Positions 1-8,339 are shown, numbered from the stretch's first letter. The stretch: DNA of 64,000 nucleotides from Scopulibacillus_A cellulosilyticus (GCF_042665295.1 NZ_JBHTCO010000041.1:73074-137073), one strand, 5' to 3'. Notes: a model not told the origin generated them from the sequence alone. Numbers and translations: made by a program.

Positions 1-1
1 G

Positions 2-943
2 ACAATGCCTGCCAAATGCTGCATCCCTAATGATCATCCTCTTTTTATTGGAGGACTGGGTCAAGGCGGAACCGATATTTCCCGGGAACTCCTCAATCAA
101 GCAGATCTTTGTATTATTTTAGGAGCGTCATGGTGGCCGAAGGATTATGTTCCTTCAGGCATTCCAATTGTACAAGTAGACGCGATTGCCGAAAACATTG
201 GTCACAGCCATCCGACAGCCGGGGCATTAGTCGGAGATATGGCAGGCATCCTCCCAAGCTTAATCGCTCAAGCCCAAGTAAAACAGAATCAAACGTACCT
301 TAATGAAATTGAACAAAAGAAAGCCGCCTGGAATAAAAAAATTGAATCGGAGACCGGTGAAAAAACCGACGTTCCAACACCAGCACACATTATAGCGGAA
401 CTTAACAAATATATTGATGCTAACGCCGTTATGACGGTGGATACAGGAGACCATACCCTATGGTTAGAGCGGATCTTTCAATATCAAAATCAGGAACTTC
501 TTCTATCCGGAACATGGCGAACACTTGGGTTTGGTTTGCCTGCAGGAATTGCTGCCCAGCTCGCCCATCCTGAAAAACAAGTCGTGTGCATCGCGGGTGA
601 TGGCGGTGTTGCTCATTCAATTATTGACTTGATTACAGCCGTGACCTATCAACTGCCGCTGACACTAATCATTATTAATAATGGCGCCTACTTTATGGAA
701 ACGAGTAAAATGATCACAGAAAGCTTAAACACACTCGGTTCACAGATTCCAAATCCCGATTACGCCGCTATGGCGCAGTCTTGCGGTGCCGAAGGATACA
801 GGGTTGATAAACTTGCAGAACTTGAACCCGCTATAACGCAAGCACTCGCTTCCAAGCAGACATCAGTCATTGATATCCATTGCACCGCACCAATTTTACC
901 GCATGCTAAAATTTTAAAAGGATCAAATGATATTAATCGTTAA
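2..943 (+). CDS. ThDP-dependent enzyme, acetolactate synthase/pyruvate oxidase family (C-terminal part)
   Basis: The reading frame is open from the window edge, so this is the 3' portion of a longer gene. The visible 312 residues cover the central domain and the C-terminal ThDP-binding domain. A GDGG motif is followed about 25 residues later by an NN pair (GDGG...IIINNGAYF), which is the ThDP/Mg2+ binding signature. Family members use thiamine diphosphate to decarboxylate or ligate 2-oxo acids. Full-length enzymes have about 550-600 residues, so the N-terminal Pyr domain is outside the window. The exact substrate (pyruvate, benzoylformate, oxalyl-CoA or other) cannot be told from this half. 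A strong hairpin follows the stop codon. Confidence 0.85.
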   Translation, partial: TMPAKCCIPNDHPLFIGGLGQGGTDISRELLNQADLCIILGASWWPKDYVPSGIPIVQVDAIAENIGHSHPTAGALVGDMAGILPSLIAQAQVKQNQTYLNEIEQKKAAWNKKIESETGEKTDVPTPAHIIAELNKYIDANAVMTVDTGDHTLWLERIFQYQNQELLLSGTWRTLGFGLPAGIAAQLAHPEKQVVCIAGDGGVAHSIIDLITAVTYQLPLTLIIINNGAYFMETSKMITESLNTLGSQIPNPDYAAMAQSCGAEGYRVDKLAELEPAITQALASKQTSVIDIHCTAPILPHAKILKGSNDINR

Positions 944-960
944 AGCATTCTTCACCATTT

Positions 961-991
961 GAATAGGCCCGTCACAAAGACGGGCCTATTC
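961..991. terminator. Bidirectional hairpin between convergent genes
   Basis: A perfect 13-bp stem (GAATAGGCCCGTC with its complement) and a 5-nt loop sit 17 nt after the ThDP enzyme stop and 32 nt before the end of the converging abgA. There is no clear T-tract on either side, so the function as an intrinsic terminator is inferred from its position and stability. Confidence 0.7.
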
Positions 992-1022
992 AAGTCGCGT
1001 TCAGATGAACATACATATAGAT

Positions 1023-2351
1023 TTAATGAGATAAAATTTGTTTATCTTTTGCTAATTGCTCAATATTAATTGCTGCCAAAGCAAGTGTTTTTAAAGCAAT
1101 TATCATTACGGACTCATCAAAATCAAATTTTTCATTATGATGCCCTGCCGCTAAGGTCGTCCCAAAGATAGCATAAGAGGCCAGCCCGCCATTTGATTTA
1201 ACCTTGTCCAGCATATAAGTGGCATCCTCTGATCCTGCAGCAAATGAAGAAATATCTTGAATCGATTTAACTGTATCAACCTGTTCAGCTTGAGAACGGA
1301 TATACGGTGCTAATTCCGGACTGGAATTACAGCTTGTCGCAGCACCGACAATATCAATCTTCGCTTCAACATCGTACATTTGAGCGGCGCCCTTAATTAC
1401 CTGTTGGGCATTTTCAAACATAAAGCGATTGATTTCAGCCGTTTCCCCGCGTGTTTCAAGCTTTAAATGCGCTGAAGCAGGAACGACATTTCTCCCGCTG
1501 CCGGCATTTAATACACCGACATTAACACGTGAGGCGCCGCCGCTGTGCCGCGGTATGCTATGAAGATTAAGGGCAGCAGTTGCCGCTGCCAGCAATGCAT
1601 TCTTTCCTTCCTCAGGTTTCGCTCCGGCATGCGAAGCAACGCCAGTAAATGAGACATCCATCTTAGTCGTGGATAAAAACCCGTTAGAACCGCAAACCAC
1701 TTCACCAAGCGGTACCCCCGTACCAATATGCGAAGCAAATAAAACATCCACATCGTCGAGCACGCCTGCCTCAACCATCGATTTGGCGCCCCGAACACCC
1801 TCTTCAGACGGTTGAAATATCATTTTAATTCTTCCATTTAATTGTGATTTGATTGCGGATAACAACTTGGCAAGTCCCAGACCAATAGACGTGTGGGCGT
1901 CATGTCCGCAGGCATGCATCATGCCGTCATTTACCGAAGCAAATTGATCAGCAAACGGCTGGTGGTCTTGATCATTGGATTCTTGGATATCTAATGCATC
2001 CATATCAAAACGATAACCGATTGTCGGACCCGGGCGCCCGGTATCGAGTATGCCGACAACACCTGTAAAGCCTCCTGAAAAACGGGGCAGCCATTTCATA
2101 TCGGCGCCTTGTTGCTCGGCACGTGCTTCATGTCTTCTTAAAAAGTCTTCTTGCGGAACTCCCATACGTGAATCTTTATCAATAACTTCTTCCCCTGCTT
2201 TAACTTCAAATCCCCACTGTTCTAACCTGGCTGCAACAAGGGAAGCTGTTCTGAACTCAACCCAGCCGGATTCAGCATACTTATGAAAATCGCGGCGCCA
2301 TTCTACCATTTCTGGATATAGCTGCTCTATCATATTATTTATATCTGTCAT
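1023..2351 (-). CDS. abgA: p-Aminobenzoyl-glutamate hydrolase subunit A-like M20D peptidase
   Basis: The 442-residue protein matches E. coli AbgA (about 436 aa) along its length as I recall it, including the N-terminal WRRDFH.YAESGWVEFRT segment. AbgA with AbgB cleaves p-aminobenzoyl-glutamate, a folate breakdown product. M20D metal ligands are visible: HACGHDAH at residues 146-153 and the EE pair near 183-184. The start is set by GGAGGG 6-7 nt upstream of the ATG. No abgB or abgT partner lies nearby, so the protein may act as a homo-oligomer or on another N-acyl or peptide substrate. The family assignment is firm and the substrate is inferred. Confidence 0.85.
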   Translation of the reverse strand: MTDINNMIEQLYPEMVEWRRDFHKYAESGWVEFRTASLVAARLEQWGFEVKAGEEVIDKDSRMGVPQEDFLRRHEARAEQQGADMKWLPRFSGGFTGVVGILDTGRPGPTIGYRFDMDALDIQESNDQDHQPFADQFASVNDGMMHACGHDAHTSIGLGLAKLLSAIKSQLNGRIKMIFQPSEEGVRGAKSMVEAGVLDDVDVLFASHIGTGVPLGEVVCGSNGFLSTTKMDVSFTGVASHAGAKPEEGKNALLAAATAALNLHSIPRHSGGASRVNVGVLNAGSGRNVVPASAHLKLETRGETAEINRFMFENAQQVIKGAAQMYDVEAKIDIVGAATSCNSSPELAPYIRSQAEQVDTVKSIQDISSFAAGSEDATYMLDKVKSNGGLASYAIFGTTLAAGHHNEKFDFDESVMIIALKTLALAAINIEQLAKDKQILSH

Positions 2352-2442
2352 TTTTAACCCTCCATAAGTTTTTATGGAAATACCATGTACACTGGCTTGA
2401 TCATCTTTTTGCTGTTCAAAGTTTTCAATGACTAATTACCAT

Positions 2443-2589
2443 TTAAATCTGCCTGGATGTGTAACCAGCCTCATGGCCATAAGCTTTAAAAGCACCTTCC
2501 CCATCCATTGCTTCAAATATCTTAAATTTATTTAATGACTTGCCATAGACGTGAAAAGTTATTGAGGACAGGTCACCCCTAATTAATGT
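2443..2589 (-). pseudogene. Orphan C-terminal coding remnant (49 codons)
   Basis: An open frame of 49 codons without a start runs from a stop at 2590-2592 to a TAA at 2443-2445. The peptide (it contains ITFHVYGKSLNKF and EAMDGEGAFKAYGHEAGY) has a protein-like composition that random intergenic DNA would rarely give. No in-frame start with a ribosome site precedes it. I read it as the tail of a decayed gene. The family is not identified; a cupin or dioxygenase C-terminus is only a guess from the HVYG motif. Confidence 0.4.
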
Positions 2590-2705
2590 CTATCTTAATT
2601 ATACTAAATATTTTACCACTTTTGTTAATTGGGTAAATTTAACTTAAAAACTCCTTAAAACATGACTTATAGATCGCCGGGAATTAAAGAGGTTTTAAGA
2701 TTTTT

Positions 2706-3854
2706 TTACCACTCTGCAATAGAGCCATCCTTATGGCGCCAGACCGGGTTTTTCCAATCATGGCCTTCTTCCGCTAATTTCCTGACAAGTTCTTCATTAA
2801 TATCAATGCCAAGACCAGGGCCTTGCGGAATTTTCACATATCCGTTTTCATAATTAAAAACAGATGGATCGGTGATATAATCCAATAAATCACTTTTAAC
2901 ATTGTAGTGAATGCCTAGGCTCTGCTCTTGTATAAAAGCGTTGTGGCACGTCGCATCAACCTGCAGACAAGCAGCTAACGCAATTGGGCCTAATGGGCAA
3001 TGAGGTGCAGCAGCAACATCATAAGCTTCAGCCATTGATAATATTTTCTTGCTTTCGGTAATTCCGCCGGCGTGGGACAAATCCGGCTGAATAATATCAA
3101 CATAACCATTTTCTAGAACCTTTTTAAAATCCCAGCGCGAATACATTCTTTCACCCGTTGCAATAGGTACAGCAGATATGGAAGCTATTTCTTTTAAGGC
3201 TTCATTATTTTCCGGCAGGACCGGTTCTTCAATAAACATTGGACGGAACGGCTCAAGTTCCTTTACCAAAACTTTCGCCATTGGCTTATGGACCCTGCCA
3301 TGAAAATCAACGCCAATGCCAATATGGTTCCCGACTGCTTCTCTAACTGCTGCTACTCTGCTTACTAACTGCTCTACTTTTTCAAAGGAATCTATGTATT
3401 GCAATTCTTCCGTCCCATTCATTTTTACGGCGGTAAATCCGCTTTCAACGACTTTTTTGGCAGCCTCACCGACATCAGTTGGACGGTCCCCGCCAATCCA
3501 CGAATATACTTTAATTGAATCCCGGCAGGCGCCGCCCATCAGTTCATGTACCGGCGCATTATAAAATTTACCTTTAATATCCCAAAGTACCTGGTCAATC
3601 CCGGCGAGAGCACTCATTAAAATTGGGCCGCCTCTATAAAAGCCTGAGCGATAGAGCATATTCCAATGATCCTCAATACGCGATGGATCCTTCCCTATTA
3701 AATAGGTCATTAATTCATCAACAGCGGCCTTGACCGTTTTGGCCCGACCTTCAACAACAGGCTCTCCCCAACCTGAAATACCCTCATCTGTGTCGATTTT
3801 TAAAAATAACCAGCGCGGCGGAACAAGAAACAGTTCATAATTTGTGATTTTCAA
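2706..3854 (-). CDS. dgoD: D-galactonate dehydratase
   Basis: This enolase-superfamily enzyme converts D-galactonate to 2-keto-3-deoxygalactonate. Starting at the TTG at 3854 (AAAGGAGAG six nt upstream) gives 382 residues, the same length as E. coli DgoD. The metal ligands then fall at D183, E209 and E235 and the catalytic histidines at H185 and H285, the E. coli numbering. A longer frame up to 3911 would overlap the aldolase gene and lacks support. It is the second gene of a two-gene operon, 13 nt after the aldolase stop. No galactonate transporter or 2-keto-3-deoxygalactonate kinase gene is in the window. Confidence 0.92.
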   Translation of the reverse strand: MKITNYELFLVPPRWLFLKIDTDEGISGWGEPVVEGRAKTVKAAVDELMTYLIGKDPSRIEDHWNMLYRSGFYRGGPILMSALAGIDQVLWDIKGKFYNAPVHELMGGACRDSIKVYSWIGGDRPTDVGEAAKKVVESGFTAVKMNGTEELQYIDSFEKVEQLVSRVAAVREAVGNHIGIGVDFHGRVHKPMAKVLVKELEPFRPMFIEEPVLPENNEALKEIASISAVPIATGERMYSRWDFKKVLENGYVDIIQPDLSHAGGITESKKILSMAEAYDVAAAPHCPLGPIALAACLQVDATCHNAFIQEQSLGIHYNVKSDLLDYITDPSVFNYENGYVKIPQGPGLGIDINEELVRKLAEEGHDWKNPVWRHKDGSIAEW

Positions 3855-3867
3855 TTGAATCTCTCCT

Positions 3868-4500
3868 TTAGATGTTTTGGACAGCTTGTACATATTGTTT
3901 AGCTTTATCAATCAGTTCATTGAGTGATGATTCTGAGGTGTCAATGTTTGAAGGAACTAGGGATCCGCCAATGCCGACTGCGCAGGCGCCAGCTTTAATA
4001 TAATCAGCTGCATTAGATAGATTCACACCGCCTGTCGGTGCCAAAGGGATTTGCGGAAGCGGACCTTTTACCCCTTTTACAAAAGCAGGACCAACACTAT
4101 CAGCCGGGAAAACTTTGACGATATCTGCGCCGCTTTCATAGGCTTTTAAAATTTCCGTTGGTGTATAGGCACCCGGTATACTAACCGCACCGTAACGCTT
4201 TGTCATCTTGATTGTGTCAATATCTAAAGAAGGCGATATGATAAAGGCCGCGCCGGCTAACAAAGATTGTCTGGCTGTCTCCGGATCAAGAACTGTTCCG
4301 GCCCCTATAGCCATCTCCTCTCCCATTTCCTCATTTAGTTGTTTAATAGAATCAAGTGCATGAGGCGTATTTAGAGTCACTTCGACCAGCTTGATTCCGC
4401 CTTTGTTTAAAGCCCGGGCGACAGGCAGTATTTTTTTTGAATCAACACCGCGGATAATAGCAATTATTTTGTTTTCTAAAATTTTAGATAAAGTATCCAT
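3868..4500 (-). CDS. dgoA: 2-dehydro-3-deoxy-6-phosphogalactonate/phosphogluconate aldolase
   Basis: This 210-residue class I aldolase of the KDPG/KDPGal family cleaves the 6-phospho-2-keto-3-deoxy sugar acid to pyruvate and glyceraldehyde 3-phosphate. Visible motifs are E40 in VEVTLNTP, GAGTV at 66-70, the Schiff-base lysine K129 in ADIVKVFP, and PTGGV at 155-159. A clear AAAGGAGG precedes the ATG. Its pairing with dgoD argues for the galactonate pathway over Entner-Doudoroff use. A kinase must be supplied from elsewhere to make the phosphorylated substrate. Confidence 0.9.
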   Translation of the reverse strand: MDTLSKILENKIIAIIRGVDSKKILPVARALNKGGIKLVEVTLNTPHALDSIKQLNEEMGEEMAIGAGTVLDPETARQSLLAGAAFIISPSLDIDTIKMTKRYGAVSIPGAYTPTEILKAYESGADIVKVFPADSVGPAFVKGVKGPLPQIPLAPTGGVNLSNAADYIKAGACAVGIGGSLVPSNIDTSESSLNELIDKAKQYVQAVQNI

Positions 4501-4602
4501 GATCTTCCTCCTTTGAAAATAGAAGCTCAGATTGCTGCATTTGTCACATCAGTTTATATTTAAAATCTTATCTTTGAACACCCTCTCCTTTTTTGAATTA
4601 TT

Positions 4603-4631
4603 ATAATAGTGTTTATTTAGAATTCCGTCAA
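4603..4631 (-). promoter_or_regulatory. Sigma-A-type promoter of the dgoA-dgoD operon
   Basis: On the minus strand TTGACG (4626-4631) is separated by 17 nt from TATTAT (4603-4608). The resulting 5' leader would be about 95 nt. The rest of 4501-4849 has no gene; an imperfect stem (AGTAGAACT with AGTTCTGCT) at about 4640-4668 is of unknown meaning. Confidence 0.6.
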
Positions 4632-4810
4632 TAATAAAAGTAGAACTTTCATCCGGTGAGTTCTGCTCCTAATCAACTAAGAATGATATAAAGTGTTAGA
4701 CACAGCCTAGAATTTTTACTTTGAAAATAACTTTCTACTCTTTTGTAAGTTGCTCGAATTAACGACGCCTTTAGCGGACCCTCATCCTCTTTTATCTGAA
4801 CTTCTATGAT

Positions 4811-4843
4811 TAAAAAAAGTGCCCATCATTAAAGATGAGCACC
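4811..4843 (-). terminator. Intrinsic terminator of yidC
   Basis: On the minus strand GTGCTCATC pairs with GATGGGCAC (one G-U) and is followed by seven T residues. It lies just downstream of the yidC stop. Confidence 0.85.
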
Positions 4844-4849
4844 CAATAA

Positions 4850-5635
4850 TCATTGTTCAACAGGCATACTTTTTTTGTTATCTTCTTTTGTAAATAAGAA
4901 TTTTGCCAATAACGATTGACCTATAAGAAACAGTCCGCCGACAAGCCAATACAGCGGCAGAGCGGCAGGGGAATTAAACGATACAAATAAAATCATAATA
5001 GGCGACATAAGCCCCATCCACTGCATCATTTTTCGCTGTTCCTCAGGGATGTTAAATTGCTGCACCTTGAATTGAAGAAAATAAACAATTCCTGCAAGTA
5101 TCGCCAATACGATATCCGTATGACCAAGACTGAACCACATAAAATTGTGTGAAGCAATTTCTTTAGAACTTCTAATCGCATAATAAAAACCCATGAGTAC
5201 AGGTAATTGAATAACGATAGGCAAACAGCCCATCGGCGATATTGGATTAATACCGTGCTTTCGGTAAAGCGAAAGCATCTCTTGTTGGATTTCCCGCTGT
5301 TTTACAGGATCTTTCGTCTCTTTTAACCGCTTTTTAATATCATCCATTTCCGGCTTAACAATATTCATCTTTTCTTTCATTTGCTGTTGATGTTTGTATT
5401 GCTTTAGCATGAAAGGCAGGAGTATAAGTCTAATTACAATTGTTATTAATATTATCGCAATGCCGTAGCTGCCATTAAAGATAGAAGCAGTATAGTGGAT
5501 TAACTTTGCAAACGGCTCGACTAAATAATCCTGAAATATTCCAAGGTGAAGATGCGATTGATTACTTTGTCCCTGGCATCCCGATAAAGTAAAAATCGCG
5601 GCTGCAGTAAGTATGGCTAAATAAAGCTTTTTCAT
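4850..5635 (-). CDS. yidC: YidC/OxaA membrane protein insertase (lipoprotein type, YidC2-like)
   Basis: This 261-residue insertase integrates proteins into the cytoplasmic membrane. A lipoprotein signal with lipobox LSGC puts the modified cysteine at residue 20. Then follow the first conserved membrane segment with the groove arginine (IVIRLILLPF), a charged cytoplasmic helical hairpin (KPEMDDIKKRLKETKD), and four further membrane segments including the conserved SPAALPLYW stretch. The ATG at 5635 is chosen because GGGGAGG lies 6 nt upstream; the upstream ATG at 5650 overlaps that ribosome site. The ribosome site is complementary to the 3' end of the leader ORF, which suggests translational control. 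Not linked to rnpA/jag, so it is more likely the inducible YidC2 than the housekeeping SpoIIIJ. Confidence 0.9.
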   Translation of the reverse strand: MKKLYLAILTAAAIFTLSGCQGQSNQSHLHLGIFQDYLVEPFAKLIHYTASIFNGSYGIAIILITIVIRLILLPFMLKQYKHQQQMKEKMNIVKPEMDDIKKRLKETKDPVKQREIQQEMLSLYRKHGINPISPMGCLPIVIQLPVLMGFYYAIRSSKEIASHNFMWFSLGHTDIVLAILAGIVYFLQFKVQQFNIPEEQRKMMQWMGLMSPIMILFVSFNSPAALPLYWLVGGLFLIGQSLLAKFLFTKEDNKKSMPVEQ

Positions 5636-5642
5636 CATTTTC

Positions 5643-5723
5643 CTCCCCATTATCGTTTCTAAACGCGAGGTTTCTAAAAAGAGAGCAATACCTCAAACTT
5701 TTATATACTCTTATAATGAGGAG
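5643..5723 (-). promoter_or_regulatory. RNA stem sequestering the yidC ribosome-binding site
   Basis: The mRNA segment CTCCTCATTAT (5723-5713, last codons and first stop base of the leader ORF) can pair with ATAATGGGGAG (5653-5643), which contains the yidC Shine-Dalgarno sequence. The pairing is 11 bp with one G-U. A ribosome paused near leader codon 85-90 would cover or open the 5' arm and free the site. This is the known logic of mifM-yidC2 in B. subtilis; here it is inferred from sequence alone. Confidence 0.7.
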
Positions 5724-6001
5724 ATTAAATGGTCAGCGGAATCAGCTGCAGATGGTCTATCCTTACGTTTGATATATTTTGAAATCCATATAATGACAAA
5801 GTTATGCGGAATGACATTTTTTTGATCTGATGAATCATTGACTTTTTTTATATTAACAAAATGAGGGTTTTGAAATGATTCCGATTTATGATATCGAATT
5901 AAAATAGCCCAGGCTGCACTGAAGGAGAAAGTAACAATCAAAGCCATTATAACGGTATAGACAATTGGATCATTCGGTATATTGACTATTGCTTCTATCA
6001 T
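5711..6001 (-). CDS. MifM-like regulatory leader protein upstream of yidC
   Basis: A 96-codon ORF with a good ribosome site (GGGGGG nine nt before ATG) ends 75 nt before yidC. Residues about 13-36 form one membrane segment (IVYTVIMALIVTFSFSAAW) and the rest is a hydrophilic tail. Size, topology and position match B. subtilis MifM (about 95 aa), a nascent chain that stalls the ribosome when insertion is poor and so exposes the yidC2 ribosome site. The tail contains VIIWISKYIKRK around residues 69-80 and acidic residues D87 and D90. These sit where MifM has its arrest residues (R69, I70, W73, M80, acidic 86-89), but only a tryptophan at 72 and scattered acids correspond, so arrest is inferred and not shown. 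Confidence 0.65.
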   Translation of the reverse strand: MIEAIVNIPNDPIVYTVIMALIVTFSFSAAWAILIRYHKSESFQNPHFVNIKKVNDSSDQKNVIPHNFVIIWISKYIKRKDRPSAADSADHLISSL

Positions 6002-6112
6002 CCCGGAGTCCCCCCAATTTTATAAAAATACAGATTTGTTCCCTGTTTATATATTATGACATGCTTTGGAACTTATCTATATAAATTCTACGAAAAAGTT
6101 TTAAAAAAAGTT

Positions 6113-6988
6113 TTAGCCTTGATAAGCTCTTTTAGCTAGAGCAATGGCACCGCATAAGCCCGCATTATCTCCCAGTCCGGGGGAAACAATGTAATTATCG
6201 ATATCGACGAGGATTTCTTTCGTTTCTACATAACCATTCAGCAGTTCTTTAACATTTTTTCGAATCATTGGAAACAGCTGCTTTTGTTTCATGACGCCTC
6301 CGCCTAATATAATTCTTTTTGGAGAGATGGTATAGACAAGATTAACAACAACTTGTGCTAAATAATAAGCCTCAATCTCCCAAACTTTATCGACTTCTTG
6401 AAGTTCAATCCCTTTCTTTCCCCATCTTTTTTCAATAGCCGGACCTGCAGCCATACCTTCGAGACAATCGTTATGATATGGGCAATTGCCGGTAAAATGA
6501 TCTTCAGGATGCCGTTTAATTAAAATATGGCCCATTTCAGGGTGAAGCATGCCATGAAGCATTTTCCCTTCAACAATAGCGCCTCCCCCTACGCCTGTGC
6601 CTACTGTCATATAGACACAGCTGTCCAGGCCTTTCGCAGCACCCCATTCAGTTTCGCCAAGTGCCGCCGCATTAACATCTGTATCAAAGCCAATTGGCAT
6701 ATCGAAATGTTTTTTTAATTCACCAATAAAGTTAAAGTTTCTCCATTTTGTTTTCGGTGTACTTGTAATATAACCGTAAGTAGGGCTGTCCTTATTCGGA
6801 TCGACCGGTCCGAATGAACCAACGCCCATGGCATCCATTTGTTTATTCTTAAAAAATTCAATGACCTGCCCCATCGTTTCATCTGGTGTTGTAGTAGGGA
6901 AACTCACTCTCTCAAGTATTTCGCCGTTTTCATTCCCGATACCGCACACAAATTTTGTTCCTCCAGATTCTATTGCTCCAAAAAGCAT
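6113..6988 (-). CDS. ROK-family sugar kinase (fructokinase, GmuE/YdhR-like)
   Basis: The 291-residue cytoplasmic protein resembles Bacillus fructokinase GmuE/YdhR. Visible are the N-terminal phosphate loop (AIESGGTKF), the catalytic aspartate D104 in FDTDVNAAALGE, the GTGVGGG loop near 130-136, and the ROK zinc site formed by HPEMGH plus a C-P-Y-H-N-D-C segment near 169-175. GGGAGG nine nt upstream supports the ATG at 6988 over the longer frame from 7012. Substrate is most likely fructose or another hexose. No transporter or glycosidase adjoins it, so the physiological sugar is not evident. Confidence 0.85.
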   Translation of the reverse strand: MLFGAIESGGTKFVCGIGNENGEILERVSFPTTTPDETMGQVIEFFKNKQMDAMGVGSFGPVDPNKDSPTYGYITSTPKTKWRNFNFIGELKKHFDMPIGFDTDVNAAALGETEWGAAKGLDSCVYMTVGTGVGGGAIVEGKMLHGMLHPEMGHILIKRHPEDHFTGNCPYHNDCLEGMAAGPAIEKRWGKKGIELQEVDKVWEIEAYYLAQVVVNLVYTISPKRIILGGGVMKQKQLFPMIRKNVKELLNGYVETKEILVDIDNYIVSPGLGDNAGLCGAIALAKRAYQG

Positions 6989-7090
6989 GGTTAATTTCCT
7001 CCCTGACAACATCTTCGTTAATTATAGTCTCTTTTATTTTATCAAACTTACTCACTCGTCCTGAAATATTAAAGACTAAATTAAAGAAAA

Positions 7091-7106
7091 CTTGCCGATT
7101 GGCAAG
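7091..7106 (-). terminator. Small hairpin with T-tract upstream of the ROK kinase gene
   Basis: CTTGCC/GGCAAG forms a 6-bp stem with a 4-nt loop; on the minus strand TTTTCTTT follows. It lies between the ABC ATPase terminator and the ROK gene. It could be an attenuator in the ROK leader or a chance structure. Confidence 0.3.
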
Positions 7107-7207
7107 CCGAAGATGCAGACAGGGGCCCAGTTGAATTTGCATTTTTAACGTTAAATCCCCTGCGCCGAATAACCATCTTTGCTGGTAATTTAAACTTTCT
7201 TAAAATG

Positions 7208-7247
7208 AAAAAATACGGTGCCCTGCTGAAGGGAAACCGTATTTTTT
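7208..7247. terminator. Bidirectional intrinsic terminator after the siderophore ATPase gene
   Basis: AAAAAATACGGT pairs perfectly with ACCGTATTTTTT, with an inner GCCC/GGG pairing. The T-tract serves the minus-strand gene that ends at 7259. Confidence 0.85.
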
Positions 7248-7258
7248 GAACACGCGGC

Positions 7259-8074
7259 TTATATAGATATTTTTTGTTTTGGTTCTTGAACGGAGCCTAT
7301 AAGATCATATGTTAAGCAAACGGGCTTATGATATTGAGGATCGTTAATGATGTATGCATCGATATCAAAGACTTTTCTGAGAGTCTCTTTTGTCATAATA
7401 TCTCTGCAGGTGCCTTCTGCGACTAAAGCACCTGAATTCATTGCAATCATATAATCTGAAAATCTCGCTGCAAGATTAAGGTCATGGATAACCATAATAA
7501 TTGTGCGCTGCTCCTCTATATTTAATTGCTTTAATAGTTTTAAGACTTCAAGCTGATGGGCCATATCCAAAAAAGTTGTTGGTTCATCAAGAAGCAGCAG
7601 CTCGGTTTCCTGGGCGAGCGCCATAGCGATCCAAACGCGCTGTCTCTGTCCCCCGGATAGTGATTCAACAGGTTTTTCTGCAAATTCCAATGTGTTGGTA
7701 ATAGATAAGGCCCACTGAATAGCATCCTTATCTTCTTTCTTGAGCCGGCCGAAGCCCCTTTGATGGGGAAAACGCCCGTAAGAGACAAGCTCGCGGACTG
7801 TCAGGCCGTTTGGCGCCTCCGGGTTTTGCGGGAGAATGGCCATCTGCTTTGCTATTTCTTTCGTCGGTTCTTTATGAATCGCCTTTCCGTCAAGATATAT
7901 GGCACCATTTTTCGGTTGTAAAATCCGGGCTATCGTTTTAAGAAAAGTAGATTTTCCGCACCCATTAGGTCCGATAATTGTTGTAATGGCTCTCTTAGGA
8001 ATTTCCAATGACAAATCCTTTATAATTAATTGATCTCCATATCCTGTGGAAATACCCTTTGCAGAAATTGACAA
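7259..8074 (-). CDS. Iron-siderophore ABC transporter ATP-binding protein (FecE/YusV-like)
   Basis: The 271-residue protein has a complete ABC ATPase: Walker A GPNGCGKST at 35-43, signature LSGGQRQR from 139, and Walker B LLLLDEPTTFLD around 157-168. The FRPHQRG-type segment and overall length fit the FecE/FhuC class for ferric siderophores. It is encoded alone with no permease or binding protein. This resembles B. subtilis YusV, an ATPase shared by several siderophore permeases. The start is a TTG at 8074 with AAGGGGTG upstream. Two Fur boxes lie about 210 and 270 nt upstream, so repression by Fur with iron is likely. Confidence 0.87.
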   Translation of the reverse strand: MSISAKGISTGYGDQLIIKDLSLEIPKRAITTIIGPNGCGKSTFLKTIARILQPKNGAIYLDGKAIHKEPTKEIAKQMAILPQNPEAPNGLTVRELVSYGRFPHQRGFGRLKKEDKDAIQWALSITNTLEFAEKPVESLSGGQRQRVWIAMALAQETELLLLDEPTTFLDMAHQLEVLKLLKQLNIEEQRTIIMVIHDLNLAARFSDYMIAMNSGALVAEGTCRDIMTKETLRKVFDIDAYIINDPQYHKPVCLTYDLIGSVQEPKQKISI

Positions 8075-8281
8075 TTCACTTCACCCCTTATCTTTTTCCA
8101 TTTCGCTATTTCCGCTACCATAAGTATAGAAACAAAGAACATCAACAAAAGTAAAATAAACTTCGGAGTTGATTATGTCAGATCCAATAAGAAGAGTAAA
8201 AAATACTTCGTAGGGTTGATTTTCCTTTTTAGGCATTTCACAAACCCTTTTAAAACCAATAGTAAATACAATAATTAAAAA

Positions 8282-8296
8282 TGATAATCATTATCA
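8282..8296. promoter_or_regulatory. Fur box 1
   Basis: TGATAATCATTATCA matches the 7-1-7 Bacillus Fur consensus TGATAATNATTATCA exactly. It is upstream of the siderophore ATPase gene. Confidence 0.88.
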
Positions 8297-8339
8297 ATTA
8301 CTATATTAATGTTGCCTCCAACTGTTGTCAATCAATATT

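Noticed and set aside
3855..3911. 19-residue N-terminal extension of dgoD
   Set aside because: It would overlap the aldolase gene; the TTG at 3854 has a proper ribosome site and restores the family length and residue numbering.
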